From NCBI GenBank assembly GCA_963753105.1, contig CAVWBD010000001.1, forward strand, positions 992,001-1,056,000: a stretch of 64,000 bases of DNA, given 5' to 3'. Position 1 is the stretch's first letter. Each line of letters begins with the position of its first letter. Source of the DNA: SZUA-36 sp963753105 (GTDB taxonomy: Bacteria > Pseudomonadota > Gammaproteobacteria > Xanthomonadales > SZUA-36). Below the pieces are notes generated by a model. That model was not told where the DNA came from and ran no database searches. It saw only the letters and a list, made by a program, of their open reading frames with translations. This document shows, piece after piece, positions 51,195 to 60,221 of the stretch. A program made the translations under genes and the position numbers.

Positions 51195-51962
51195 ATGAAA
51201 AAAATTGGTTTAGCGGGATTTGGGTTCATAGGGAGCTTTCTTTATGAACGATTGAAAAATAATAAAAAAATCCAGGTCGATGCAGTCTGGGATCCCATCT
51301 CTGAAAAGACAGCTTCACTGGACAAACACTTAGTGTGCAAAGATTTAGAGGATTTAGGATCCAGGCCATTGGATTTGATAGTAGAGGTTGCGCATGCCGA
51401 TGTTGTCAAGGTTCTGTGGCCCCTCATAAAATCAGGTGCAGATTTAATGATGGCATCCATGACATGCCTGTCTGACCCGGAATTCCGGAACCGGATGGAG
51501 CGCGATGCAGGACAAACAGGTCAGCAAATATTCTTACCCCATGGAGCTGTCCTTGGACTGGATGGTCTGCGTGATGGCAGGTCATTATTGAACTCCGTCT
51601 CCATCACAACCACGAAGCATCCTCGAAGCCTGGGAATCACCGACAGCAAAATAAAAAAACCTGAGGTGGTCTTTACAGGATCTTCCCTGGAGGCCTGTAG
51701 TACATTCCCGCGAAACGTCAATGTTCACGCAGCTGTCGCCCTTGCAGGTGTTGGTTTCGAGGCAACGCAATCCACGGTCATTGCTGATCCACACACGAAA
51801 AAAATGCACCACTATATCGAAGTCAGAGGGCGCGGCTTGAATTGGAACCTTGAAATAGAAAGCTTTTCTGCAGGAGGTGTAACCGGGAGCTATACGCCAG
51901 AATCACTTTACCAAAGCCTGGTTGCAATATTGACCAGGGACAATGGATTCTGCATTATCTGA
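51195..51962 (+). CDS. Aspartate dehydrogenase-like NAD(P)-dependent enzyme
   Basis: The 255-residue product has the Rossmann start KIGLAGFGFIGSFLYERL (GxGxxG) and matches the aspartate dehydrogenase family (DUF108): LIVEVAHADVVKVLWPL, the LPHGAVLGLDGL segment and FPRNVNVHAAVALAGVGF, the family-specific PxNVNVxA region. Such enzymes interconvert L-aspartate and oxaloacetate plus ammonia or supply iminoaspartate for NAD synthesis. In a peptide-degrading locus it would release ammonia from aspartate; D-Asp cannot be excluded. No signal peptide. It starts with ATG 14 bp after a short open frame I do not regard as a gene. Confidence 0.8.
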   Translation: MKKIGLAGFGFIGSFLYERLKNNKKIQVDAVWDPISEKTASLDKHLVCKDLEDLGSRPLDLIVEVAHADVVKVLWPLIKSGADLMMASMTCLSDPEFRNRMERDAGQTGQQIFLPHGAVLGLDGLRDGRSLLNSVSITTTKHPRSLGITDSKIKKPEVVFTGSSLEACSTFPRNVNVHAAVALAGVGFEATQSTVIADPHTKKMHHYIEVRGRGLNWNLEIESFSAGGVTGSYTPESLYQSLVAILTRDNGFCII

Positions 51963-52086
51963 ACCTCCCCGGGGATGCTTGATATCAACCCAAAGAAGCA
52001 CCTGGTATCCGCCTTGGCTGATTTGTGATTTATGTGATTTACAAGAATGTAAATCGATAGTTCACTCCATGTAGGAGATAGATTAC

Positions 52087-52872
52087 ATGAGGATCAAACA
52101 GACGGTTCTGGGCTTGGTTCTTTGCATTTCGGCCTTGCAGACTTTCTCTTCTGCTCAGGGTAAAACACCCCAGGCATATCGCGGGACCAAAGAAAACCTG
52201 CATGTTTATTTACTCATTGGCCAGTCGAATATGGCGGGTCGTGCGCCTTACACAAAGAATGAATCCCTTCCGATCGAGCGATGCTACCTGCTTGACAATA
52301 GCGGTGGATGGGAGCCGGCCAGTAACCCACTTAATCGATATTCGACCATCCGCAAAGACATCAGCATGCAAAAAATGAACCCCGGTTACAGTTTTGCACA
52401 AACCATGCTTGAAATTGATAAAGAGATTGCTCTCGGTCTGGTCGTGAATGCCAAGGGAGGCTCAAAGATCGAAGAGTGGGCAGCGGCGTCCAAATTCTAC
52501 CGCGAAGCGCTGAGGCGAGTAACGCAGGCGCAAAAGACAGGAACGCTTAAGGGAATACTTTGGCACCAGGGAGAGGCCAACGTTGGGAACCCGGATAAAT
52601 ACATAGATAAACTCATCGAGCTTGTCGAACGATTCAGGAAAGACCTCGATATGCCGGAATTGCCCTTTATCGCTGGTCAAATCGATAATGTACCCTCCAT
52701 CAATGACCAGATCGCCATGCTTCCAGATCGTCTGCCCTTCACTGGATTTGTTAGTTCGCAAGGTCTCGCAACTTTCGAGGAATGGCATTTTGACGCTACG
52801 AGCGTGAAGCTCATGGGTGAACGTTATGCAGAAGAAATACTAAAAATTCAAACCAGTCCAATGACTGAATAG
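52087..52872 (+). CDS. Exported acetylesterase of the SASA/CE6 (sialate O-acetylesterase-like) family
   Basis: The 261-residue protein has a signal peptide (TVLGLVLCISALQTFSSAQG) and the SGNH-type esterase fold of the SASA/DUF303 family. The nucleophile is S47 in LLIGQSNMAGR, the oxyanion and structural elements are VNAKGGSKIEEW and LWHQGEANVGNPD, and the C-terminal EEWHFDATSVKLMG supplies the catalytic histidine. Family members remove acetyl groups from sialic acids or from xylan. Here, where peptidoglycan-related genes surround it, removal of O-acetyl groups from muramic acid or a related sugar is a reasonable alternative. The gene is alone on its strand, with the convergent epimerase gene downstream. 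Confidence 0.85.
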   Translation: MRIKQTVLGLVLCISALQTFSSAQGKTPQAYRGTKENLHVYLLIGQSNMAGRAPYTKNESLPIERCYLLDNSGGWEPASNPLNRYSTIRKDISMQKMNPGYSFAQTMLEIDKEIALGLVVNAKGGSKIEEWAAASKFYREALRRVTQAQKTGTLKGILWHQGEANVGNPDKYIDKLIELVERFRKDLDMPELPFIAGQIDNVPSINDQIAMLPDRLPFTGFVSSQGLATFEEWHFDATSVKLMGERYAEEILKIQTSPMTE

Positions 52873-53009
52873 AAAAACTAAATGATGTCCGCTGAATGGC
52901 TTATGCCAACCGAGATCAACCTGGTTATTTACAACTTTTGATGGCAAGGATGGCCTATAAAATAGCTTATGACTTACTAAAATGAATTGATCCGCACTGT
53001 ACCGGAATA

Positions 53010-54107
53010 TCAAATATTAAGCATGACGAGATTGTCTATCTTGCTGATGCCCAACCCGGGAAGATCGGTGATCGTGATTTCCGCATTGTTGAACAGCACA
53101 CCACTGGTAACCGGGTCAAACTGCCCCAGTGAAGGTGTGTCAAGATCAACCAAAGTAATGACCGAGGCTTTTGCCACAGCGACATGGGCTGCTGCCGCGA
53201 CACCGATACTCGATTCCAGCATGCAGCCAATCATGCATTTGACACCGTAGATACCGGCAATATCGGCTATCTTGATAGCGTTGGATATACCACCAGTCTT
53301 CATTAGTTTGATATTGATGATGTCAGCAGCACGGGTCCGTATCAGCTCGATGGTTTCTTTGGGGCCGAATGTGCTTTCATCGGCCATCACGGGTGTGCTG
53401 ATTCGCTCGGTGACATATTTCATGCCTTCAATATCATCACCTCTGACGGGTTGCTCAAGCAATTCAAGCTTCACGCCACTGTCTTCGAGTGCACGCAAAA
53501 CGGTGACTGCCTGTTTGGGTGTCCAACCCTGGTTGGCATCCAGCCTGATCAGTGCGCGTTCGTTCACTGCTGCATAAATGGCCTTGATGCGTTCAATATC
53601 GAGTGCCGGGTCTTTTCCAATCGTGATCTTTAATGTTTCGAAACCAAGATCAATCGCATTCAGTGTGTCTTCCACCATCTTATCGATGTAATCCACACTG
53701 ATCGTTATATCGGTCATGATGACATTGTCTCCGCCACCTAACAACTTATACAACGGTGCATCATAAAGCTGACCGAAAAGGTCATAAATGGCCATTTCAA
53801 CAGCGGCCTTGGCGCTGAAATTTCTGACAATGGCGTTTTGGATGGTATTTGTCAGGTTGCTGAGATCTGCAATATCCCGGCCAATCAACGTCGGCGATAT
53901 GAATTTATTGATCGCCTCAATGATAGATCCATGAGTGTCCCCGGTGATAACAGCGGTTGCAGGGGCACTGCCATATCCGGTATGGCCCGTGTCTGTTTCA
54001 ATGACAACCACGACATCTTCAATCTCTGTCACCGTGCGCATAGCGGTTTTGAAGGGTGTCTTTAGCGGCATTTTCAGCATGCCGAAACGGATGTTTTTAA
54101 TTTTCAT
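53010..54107 (-). CDS. Dipeptide epimerase paralogue with Thr in place of the second KxK lysine
   Basis: The 365-residue protein is a close paralogue of the epimerase at 43620, with more than half of residues identical by eye. It keeps R24, the metal ligands D190, E218 and D243, K267 in NIKLMKTGG, and D321-L-D323. The third-strand motif, however, reads K160-I-T162: the DNA has ACG where the paralogue has a lysine codon. In dipeptide epimerases K162 is the base that abstracts the alpha proton from one face. Without it, proton exchange between both faces should fail, so this enzyme may be inactive, one-sided, or a different enolase-superfamily reaction. It is divergent from the rpiR regulator gene, sharing a 202-bp promoter region. 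Confidence 0.9.
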   Translation of the reverse strand: MKIKNIRFGMLKMPLKTPFKTAMRTVTEIEDVVVVIETDTGHTGYGSAPATAVITGDTHGSIIEAINKFISPTLIGRDIADLSNLTNTIQNAIVRNFSAKAAVEMAIYDLFGQLYDAPLYKLLGGGDNVIMTDITISVDYIDKMVEDTLNAIDLGFETLKITIGKDPALDIERIKAIYAAVNERALIRLDANQGWTPKQAVTVLRALEDSGVKLELLEQPVRGDDIEGMKYVTERISTPVMADESTFGPKETIELIRTRAADIINIKLMKTGGISNAIKIADIAGIYGVKCMIGCMLESSIGVAAAAHVAVAKASVITLVDLDTPSLGQFDPVTSGVLFNNAEITITDLPGLGISKIDNLVMLNI

Positions 54108-54309
54108 CTTGTGGATACCAATTAAGAATAATTATTCCAGAGATGTGTGGGTATTAGCATAACAAACATTTTCCTTGAACACTTTACATCGCTAATGAAA
54201 GTGCCTGCTCACTGTTTGTTCTACTTACACTCTTATTGTTTCGGAATACTTTGCCATGCTGCTGTGTTAGTTTATAGCTTGTTTGGGGTTAGTTGCCGAG
54301 TTTTATGTT

Positions 54310-55146
54310 ATGTCCTGTCTTCTGAAAATGCGGGCCGTCCGGGAAGAGTTGTCAGTCAATGAGAAGAAAATTGCTGACTTCATTTTAAACAATGCCGCAC
54401 TCATCAGAGATTATTCTTCACTGAACCTGGCCGCTTCCGTGGGTGTCAGCCAGTCAAGCATCATCAAGTTCAGTCAAAAACTTAACTACCGTGGTTTCAC
54501 CGATCTGAAACTGGCCATCCATGAGTCAGTCGTGAAGAGTGAAAGCGGTGAACCACCCAATGAAACGATTCGCGCAGTAGATGAGCAACTCGATTCTGTT
54601 CCACGACAGCTTTACAACATGAAACGCGAAGCACTGATAACCACCATGGAACTGAATGATGAAACACGCATTCTGTCCGCCGTAAAAATTCTGGAAAAAA
54701 GCCAACGGATACAGATTGTTGCCCTGGGTGCGGGTTCGCTCGTGGCGCGCATTTTTGCCAGCATGTTGATCCAGATTGGCAAATCCGTGATTTCAGAAGT
54801 GGATACCTATATCCAGTTATCCAGCATTGCGACCTTCGGGAAAGGGGATGCGGTGGTTGTTATTTCATTCTCCGGTCAGTCGGCGAAAATGATACAGATA
54901 GCACGGCAGGCCAAGAAAGCCGGTGTCAGCATCATATCTCTTACCAATTACAACGCGAACCCTATCCGGTCTCTGGCCGATGTCCAGCTATTCTCAGTCA
55001 ATCAAAACGGAGGGTTTGAGGTTCCACAAATTATCTCCAGTGCTTCCCAGCAGCATGTAGTTGATGTGCTGTTCAGTTTGATGTTGAAGCGGGATGGCAA
55101 GGCAAGAAAGTTGCTGGCCCTAAGTCGCAAAGCCGTGGAAGAGTAA
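54310..55146 (+). CDS. RpiR/MurR-family transcriptional regulator
   Basis: The 278-residue protein has an N-terminal helix-turn-helix of the RpiR type (about residues 5-80: VNEKKIADFILNNAALIRD, LAASVGVSQSSIIKFSQKL, YRGFTDLKLAIHESV) and a C-terminal SIS sugar-phosphate-binding domain (about 120-250: RIQIVALGAGSLVARIFAS, DAVVVISFSGQSAKMIQIA, KKAGVSIISLTN). MurR in E. coli senses MurNAc 6-phosphate, so a wall-sugar signal fits this locus. The start ATG at 54310 is supported by the duplicate at 34910. It is divergent from the epimerase paralogue and upstream of the nhaC-serine hydrolase-alr genes, all of which it may control. A copy of its first 111 bp survives at 34910. Confidence 0.92.
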   Translation: MSCLLKMRAVREELSVNEKKIADFILNNAALIRDYSSLNLAASVGVSQSSIIKFSQKLNYRGFTDLKLAIHESVVKSESGEPPNETIRAVDEQLDSVPRQLYNMKREALITTMELNDETRILSAVKILEKSQRIQIVALGAGSLVARIFASMLIQIGKSVISEVDTYIQLSSIATFGKGDAVVVISFSGQSAKMIQIARQAKKAGVSIISLTNYNANPIRSLADVQLFSVNQNGGFEVPQIISSASQQHVVDVLFSLMLKRDGKARKLLALSRKAVEE

Positions 55147-55475
55147 GCCTCAGCTTCTCGTACCAGCTTGTGAGCTCCAGGGTTTTGAGGCTTAAACTCC
55201 GTCCGGTGTATCAAGGCCTATCAAATCGTCATAAGTCGGGCGTTGACGTATAAGCTTGAATTTATTTCCCTCTACAAGCACTTCGGGCACCAAGGGCCGG
55301 GTATTGTGTGAGGACGCCATCTGATAATCTCGCCTGTAATGCAAGAAATAATATATTATTGTAAGGGCGTTTCGCGGGAATATATAATCACTACAATCAA
55401 CTATTACCGCGTATGAACACTTATCGTTTTCAATAGAGCTGACAGTACAACATCGCCCAAGGATTCCAGGAAATC
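55147..55475. promoter_or_regulatory. Upstream region of the NhaC-type gene, with an AT palindrome
   Basis: This 329-bp gap contains no gene that I can recognise. It holds a perfect 14-bp palindrome, AATAATATATTATT, at 55347-55360, about 115 bp upstream of the antiporter start. It is a candidate regulator site, possibly for the RpiR protein encoded just upstream, but does not match the palindromes at 44904-44941 in sequence. Confidence 0.45.
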
Positions 55476-56852
55476 ATGACTGCACAATGGCTGTCTGTTC
55501 TGCCCCCCATCGTTGCGATTGCCGTTGTATTGTGGCGACGTGAGGTCATACTCGCTCTTTTTCTCGCCATATTCACTTCGGAACTTCTGCAGCAGTCATC
55601 GTTGCTATCAAGTGTTCCAATGGCTGGTTTATTTACACTGGAACGTATCATTGGCGTTTTCGAGGACAAGGACAACGCCAGAATCCTCATATTCAGTCTG
55701 ATGATCGGTGCATTGCTTGCTTACATCCGTCAATCCGGCGGCGTAACAGCCATGGTCAATTCGATTATCAACCGGGGTGTTGCACGCAATGGAAGACAGG
55801 CAGCCTTTTTGACAACCGGGGTCGGCGTGGCAGTTTTTGTGGAATCCAACCTCAGTGTTCTGACTGCGGGAATATTGTCCCGTGGCCTTTTTGACCGGTT
55901 TGGACTGAGCAGGGCAAAACTGGCATATATCATTGACAGTACTTCGGCACCGATATGTATCCTGATCCTGTTGAACGCATGGGGCGCGTATATCCTGGTC
56001 TTGCTCGACAGTTACGAGCTTGAAGCCAGTGCAGCACAGATTCTCTGGAATACCGTTCCGTTGAATTTCTACGCGCTGGTCACCCTTGTTATCGTGGTTT
56101 TCACTGCCTGGACAGGCAAGTATTTCGGTCCGCTGGCACGAAGCAAAACCATCAGGCATGAAGACAGTGCCGAGGATTTGCCGGTCGACGCTACACATCC
56201 GAGTTACATGTTCGTACCGCTGCTGGTGATGGTTGGGGGCATGGTCGCTTTCATGTTCTGGACGGGTGATGGGGTTATGGCCAACGGCAGTGGCTCTCGT
56301 TCGGTGCTTTACTCCGTTGCGCTGGCTTGTCTCGTGGCCTATGTCATGATGTTGAAGAGTGGTAATTTCACCCATGTCAAGCTGGTTAAAATCGGCTTTG
56401 AAGGTATGGGCGAGTTATTGCCATTGGTTACTATCGTTCTGTTCTCCCTGGCGCTGGGTGCCAGCTTGAAAGAGTTGGGAACCGGTATATTTATCGCAGG
56501 TCTCGTGGGTGAATTTCTACCCGTATACCTGATTGTTCCGATGATGTTCCTGGCAGGTGCATTGATATCTTTTTCGACCGGCACATCCTGGGGGACCTTT
56601 GCTATCCTGATTCCAATTGGGGTTCCGCTTATCCAGACACTTGGCCTGCCACCGTCACTGGTGCTGGCGGCCATTCTCGGTGGCGGTATTTTTGGTGATC
56701 ACTGTTCACCGATATCGGATACCACGGCGGTTTCTGCGATTGCGTCCGGTTGCGACCTGCTTGAGCATGTCAGAACACAATTACCGTACGCCCTGGTGGC
56801 TGGCACAATAACGCTATTGATGTATTTTGTGGTGAGCATTATCTACCTGTAA
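55476..56852 (+). CDS. NhaC-family sodium/proton antiporter-like transporter
   Basis: The 458-residue membrane protein has about eleven hydrophobic segments and matches the NhaC/YqkI antiporter group: FSLMIGALLAYIRQSGGVTA, VEQNLSVLTAGILSRGL-like VESNLSVLTAG, DSTSAPICILILLNAWGAY, LISFSTGTSWGTFAILIPIG and GDHCSPISDTTAVSAIASGC. NhaC proteins exchange Na+ for H+ or for organic anions such as malate and lactate. Close relatives are often found next to peptide or amino-acid catabolic genes, so it may be a Na+-dependent exchanger for a product of this locus. It begins the plus-strand run nhaC-serine hydrolase-alr, 12 bp and 43 bp apart. Confidence 0.88.
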   Translation: MTAQWLSVLPPIVAIAVVLWRREVILALFLAIFTSELLQQSSLLSSVPMAGLFTLERIIGVFEDKDNARILIFSLMIGALLAYIRQSGGVTAMVNSIINRGVARNGRQAAFLTTGVGVAVFVESNLSVLTAGILSRGLFDRFGLSRAKLAYIIDSTSAPICILILLNAWGAYILVLLDSYELEASAAQILWNTVPLNFYALVTLVIVVFTAWTGKYFGPLARSKTIRHEDSAEDLPVDATHPSYMFVPLLVMVGGMVAFMFWTGDGVMANGSGSRSVLYSVALACLVAYVMMLKSGNFTHVKLVKIGFEGMGELLPLVTIVLFSLALGASLKELGTGIFIAGLVGEFLPVYLIVPMMFLAGALISFSTGTSWGTFAILIPIGVPLIQTLGLPPSLVLAAILGGGIFGDHCSPISDTTAVSAIASGCDLLEHVRTQLPYALVAGTITLLMYFVVSIIYL

Positions 56853-56864
56853 ACAGGGTGGCTT

Positions 56865-58550
56865 ATGCCAATTAAAATCAATCTGTATGGGTCAAAAATG
56901 AAAGTCATGCATAATTCATACTCTGAATCTGGCCGACTGCTATTACAGACCGGTCATGGTTTTGAATCACGTTTTTTCAAGTATTCCTTGTGTTTGCTTT
57001 TGGTTCTTTGGGCTCCTGCGGCATGGGTGCAAGAGCAAGAGGGCATCAGTGAAGCCGCCGTTGCCGAGTTGGCAGCCCGTGCGATGTCGGAGTTTGATGT
57101 GCCGGGTATGGCCATTGGTATTGTCAAGGCAGACCAGGTCCTGTTGGCGAGGGGTTATGGTGTGCGCGAGATCGGTAAAAAAAAGGAGCCGGTTGATACT
57201 GCCACCCTGTTCAAAATCGCATCAAACAGCAAGGCATTCACGACAGCAGCGTTGGCCACCCTGGTCGATGATGGATTGATTTCATGGGATGATCTTGTGA
57301 TCGATCACATCCCTGAGTTTCGGATGCACGATCCCTGGGTGACTGCCAACTTTACAATCACCGACCTGCTGACACACCGTAGCGGACTGGCACCTTTTAA
57401 GGGCGATATGTTGCTCTGGCCAGAACCCAATCTATTCACGCACGATGATATTATTCATGCATTGCGCTATTTCGAGCCAGCCAGCGGTTTTCGTAGCAAA
57501 TACGCCTATGACAATCTGCTGTATGTCGTCGCCGGTCAGATCATTCCACGTGTCAGTGGTAAAACCTGGGGCGAATATGTCGAGAGCCGGATCATGCGCC
57601 CGGCCGGTATGAAGCATTGTTTTGCTGATGCTATTCCGAAAAAAGAAATGCGTAACCTTGCCAGCCCCCACGGTGTGATTGAGGATCAGCTGAGTGTGAT
57701 TGAACGTGGTCGAATCACTGCTCAGCCACCCGTATCTGCTGCCGCCGGTGGTGTTGTTTGTAGCCTTGAAGATATGCTGACCTGGGTCCGGACCCATCTG
57801 AAACAGGGTACAACACCTGAAGGGCTGGAGCTGTTCAGTGCGGTACAACACCGGGAAATGTGGAAACCGCGAACAATCTTAGGGGTCAGCGAGCGTGCTT
57901 ACGAGTACAACCGGACACATTTCAGAGCTTATGGCCTTGGATGGCGATTGGCCGATGTGCATGGCTACAAAGAAGTCTCACATACCGGTACGTTGGCCGG
58001 GATGAAGTCCTATGTAGTCCTGATACCTGAATTGGAGTTAGGGGTCGTATTACTCACCAATGGCTCGAGTTCCGCCGCCCGTTCGTCTGTGATGAATACC
58101 ATTGTTCGTTCTTTTTTCCCGGTTGAGCAGGTGGACTGGATCCAGCTATTGGCAGATGAGATGAGAGTTGAAGAGGAAGAAAGGCTCACGGCAGATCGAC
58201 TTACCCAGGAGGCGGCGGAAGTTGACAAAGAAACCATGCAGCCATGTTTAATCCCCGAACTGTCGCAGTTTACAGGCCGTTACCGGGATCCATGGTTTGG
58301 CGATATTGTGATTGAACTGGACGGTGGCCAGTTGCTGTTTTCTTCAGACAAATCTCCGAGGTTCAAGGGTAGGTTGCAGCATCATGACGGCAACCGTTTT
58401 GTGGTTCGCTGGATTGACCGGACCCTTGGGGCCGATGGCTATGTTTTGTTCAAACAGGGAGACAGCGGTCCGGTTACCGGCATATCAATGGCGAAGATGG
58501 ATGATGGCGATTTCGATCTTGAGGACCTGGTACTGACCAAAGTGGAGTAA
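56865..58550 (+). CDS. Exported serine hydrolase (class C beta-lactamase fold) with C-terminal domain
   Basis: The 561-residue protein starts with a signal segment (FFKYSLCLLLVLWAPAAWVQ), which begins some 40 residues after the first ATG; an ATG at 56898 is a possible later start. The active-site set is S-NS-K in LFKIASNSKAFTTAAL, Y-DN in KYAYDNLLYVVAGQI, and HTGTLAGMKSYVV in place of KTG. A C-terminal domain of about 120 residues (YRDPWFGDIVIELDGGQLLF) resembles DUF3471. Such proteins include D-amino-acid-specific peptidases and esterases, for example D-aminopeptidases, which would fit beside alr. The gene starts 13 bp after the nhaC stop and ends 43 bp before alr, so it is probably in one operon with both. 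Confidence 0.85.
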   Translation: MPIKINLYGSKMKVMHNSYSESGRLLLQTGHGFESRFFKYSLCLLLVLWAPAAWVQEQEGISEAAVAELAARAMSEFDVPGMAIGIVKADQVLLARGYGVREIGKKKEPVDTATLFKIASNSKAFTTAALATLVDDGLISWDDLVIDHIPEFRMHDPWVTANFTITDLLTHRSGLAPFKGDMLLWPEPNLFTHDDIIHALRYFEPASGFRSKYAYDNLLYVVAGQIIPRVSGKTWGEYVESRIMRPAGMKHCFADAIPKKEMRNLASPHGVIEDQLSVIERGRITAQPPVSAAAGGVVCSLEDMLTWVRTHLKQGTTPEGLELFSAVQHREMWKPRTILGVSERAYEYNRTHFRAYGLGWRLADVHGYKEVSHTGTLAGMKSYVVLIPELELGVVLLTNGSSSAARSSVMNTIVRSFFPVEQVDWIQLLADEMRVEEEERLTADRLTQEAAEVDKETMQPCLIPELSQFTGRYRDPWFGDIVIELDGGQLLFSSDKSPRFKGRLQHHDGNRFVVRWIDRTLGADGYVLFKQGDSGPVTGISMAKMDDGDFDLEDLVLTKVE

Positions 58551-58593
58551 TGCTTTTCCATGTTGACCAAAAAAAGTTCAAGCTGAAAACCTG

Positions 58594-59676
58594 ATGCGCC
58601 CTACTATTGCAACGGTTAGCCTTGGCGCGATTGCCCATAACTACGGACAAGCGTGCAGGTTTGCACCTGCGTCCCGGAATATTGCCGTGATCAAGGCAAA
58701 TGCCTATGGGCACGGGGTCGTTAAGGTTGCAGAACAACTGCAAGACATGGTGCCGGCCTTTGCTGTCGCATTTATCGAAGAAGCCGTACAGCTAAGAGAT
58801 GCTGGCATTAGCAAACCCATTCTTGTTCTGCAGGGTGTTAACCACGCAACGGAGATCAGCGAGGCCGCAGCCAGTAATTTCTGGTTACTGATGCATCGGC
58901 AACAGCAGCTTGACTGGCTATTGTCTGCAAAACTCAAAGACCCTGTCCGGATTTGGTTGAAAGTGGACACAGGTATGCATCGTCTCGGTCTTGCGCCCGA
59001 CACACTGGATCTTGTTTGCCCGACGCTGGATGCCTCGGACAATGTGCAAGCGGACGTGGTGTTGTGTACCCATCTCGCCAGTGCTGACGACCTGTCAGGC
59101 CCGCAGACCCGTGAACAGGTAGATATCATCCGTGCTTGCTCAAAGAAGCACGGGCTTGCTGTCAGTATTGCCAATTCGGCAGCTATCCTGCAGTGGCCTG
59201 AAGCCCACGCCAAGTGGAACAGACCGGGCTATATGCTATATGGCAGTTGTCCCACCGGTTCGACGGATAACGATTCTTTTGACCTGCATCCGGCCATGTC
59301 CATGTGTTCTGAAATAGTGGCGATCCGGAATATAGGGCCGGGTGAAGGGGTAGGCTACGGGCACGACTGGGTGGCCAGTGAGCATTCGAAGATTGGTACC
59401 GTTGCAATCGGGTATGGTGATGGGTATCCACGCCACGCGCCAAATGGCACGCCGGTATTGGTCAATGGACAACGTGTGCCATTGACGGGCAGGGTATCAA
59501 TGGACGCGATCAGCGTTGACCTTACAGGCCTCGAAAAAGTAGAGATTGGTGACCCGGTGGAACTCTGGGGTCAGAATTTACCTGTCAATGAACTGGCTGC
59601 TGCTGCGGGTACGATTGGTTACGAGATCCTCGCCGGCTTGACCGGGCGCGTGCCGCTGGTTTACCGGTCTGGCTAA
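58594..59676 (+). CDS. alr: Alanine racemase
   Basis: Alanine racemase interconverts L- and D-alanine with PLP, either to make D-Ala for the cell wall or to let D-Ala be used as food. The 360-residue product has the PLP lysine in AVIKANAYGHG near residue 35, the WLKVDTGMHRLG segment, the active-site tyrosine region GVGYGHDWVAS and the motif SMDAISVDLTG near the end. Length is normal. Its position after a D-peptidase-like serine hydrolase and next to the RpiR regulator and NhaC gene suggests a catabolic role, as with DadX in other bacteria, though it may be the only copy. Its stop overlaps the stop of the convergent spmB-like gene by four bases. Confidence 0.95.
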   Translation: MRPTIATVSLGAIAHNYGQACRFAPASRNIAVIKANAYGHGVVKVAEQLQDMVPAFAVAFIEEAVQLRDAGISKPILVLQGVNHATEISEAAASNFWLLMHRQQQLDWLLSAKLKDPVRIWLKVDTGMHRLGLAPDTLDLVCPTLDASDNVQADVVLCTHLASADDLSGPQTREQVDIIRACSKKHGLAVSIANSAAILQWPEAHAKWNRPGYMLYGSCPTGSTDNDSFDLHPAMSMCSEIVAIRNIGPGEGVGYGHDWVASEHSKIGTVAIGYGDGYPRHAPNGTPVLVNGQRVPLTGRVSMDAISVDLTGLEKVEIGDPVELWGQNLPVNELAAAAGTIGYEILAGLTGRVPLVYRSG

Positions 59677-60221
59677 ACAAGCAGTAGTTTGCAGAAAAAG
59701 ACGGCCGCAATCGCCCCGACAAAATCAGCAAACAGGCCCGCAGGGATGGCGTGGCGACTGCGCATCACGCCAACCGAACCGAAATACACCGCGATCACAT
59801 AAAACGTCGTTTCCGAAGAACCGAACATGGTCGCACCGATCTTGGAGTACATGGAATCCACGCCGTGTTCGTTGACGAGGTCGGTCAAAAGGCCAAGCGA
59901 TCCACTGCCCGACAGTGGGCGCATCAAAGCCAGCGGCAGGTTTTCGGGAGGGAAGCCCACAAAAGTCAGGACCGGCGCCAGCGCCTGGAGCAACAGGTCC
60001 AGCGCGCCGGAGGCACGGAACATACCCACTGCGACCAGGATGGCCACCAGGTAGGGAATGATCCGAATGGCGATGGTGAACCCGTCCTTGGCACCAACCA
60101 CAAAGACCTCGTACACCTTGACCTTTTTGACGGACAGCGCATAGAGCGGAATGCCAACCAGCAATAGCGGGATAATGTACTTGGCGAATTCGTTCAGGGT
60201 GAGGGTAATGGACTCAATCAT
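59673..60221 (-). CDS. SpmB-like membrane protein (nucleoside-recognition/Gate domain)
   Basis: The 182-residue protein has five or so hydrophobic helices and matches SpmB: IIPLLLVGIPLYALSVKKVK, VFVVGAKDGFTIAIRIIPYL, FRASGALDLLLQALAPVLTF, MRPLSGSGSLGLLTDLVNEH and YFGSVGVMRSRHAIPAGLFA. SpmA and SpmB were named in Bacillus subtilis for spore core dehydration, but homologues occur in many non-spore-forming bacteria, where their role is unknown; they share the Gate domain of nucleoside transporters. The gene overlaps the end of spmA by 8 bp and ends against alr. It stands in an operon led by the LD-carboxypeptidase gene. Confidence 0.9.
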   Translation of the reverse strand: MIESITLTLNEFAKYIIPLLLVGIPLYALSVKKVKVYEVFVVGAKDGFTIAIRIIPYLVAILVAVGMFRASGALDLLLQALAPVLTFVGFPPENLPLALMRPLSGSGSLGLLTDLVNEHGVDSMYSKIGATMFGSSETTFYVIAVYFGSVGVMRSRHAIPAGLFADFVGAIAAVFFCKLLLV

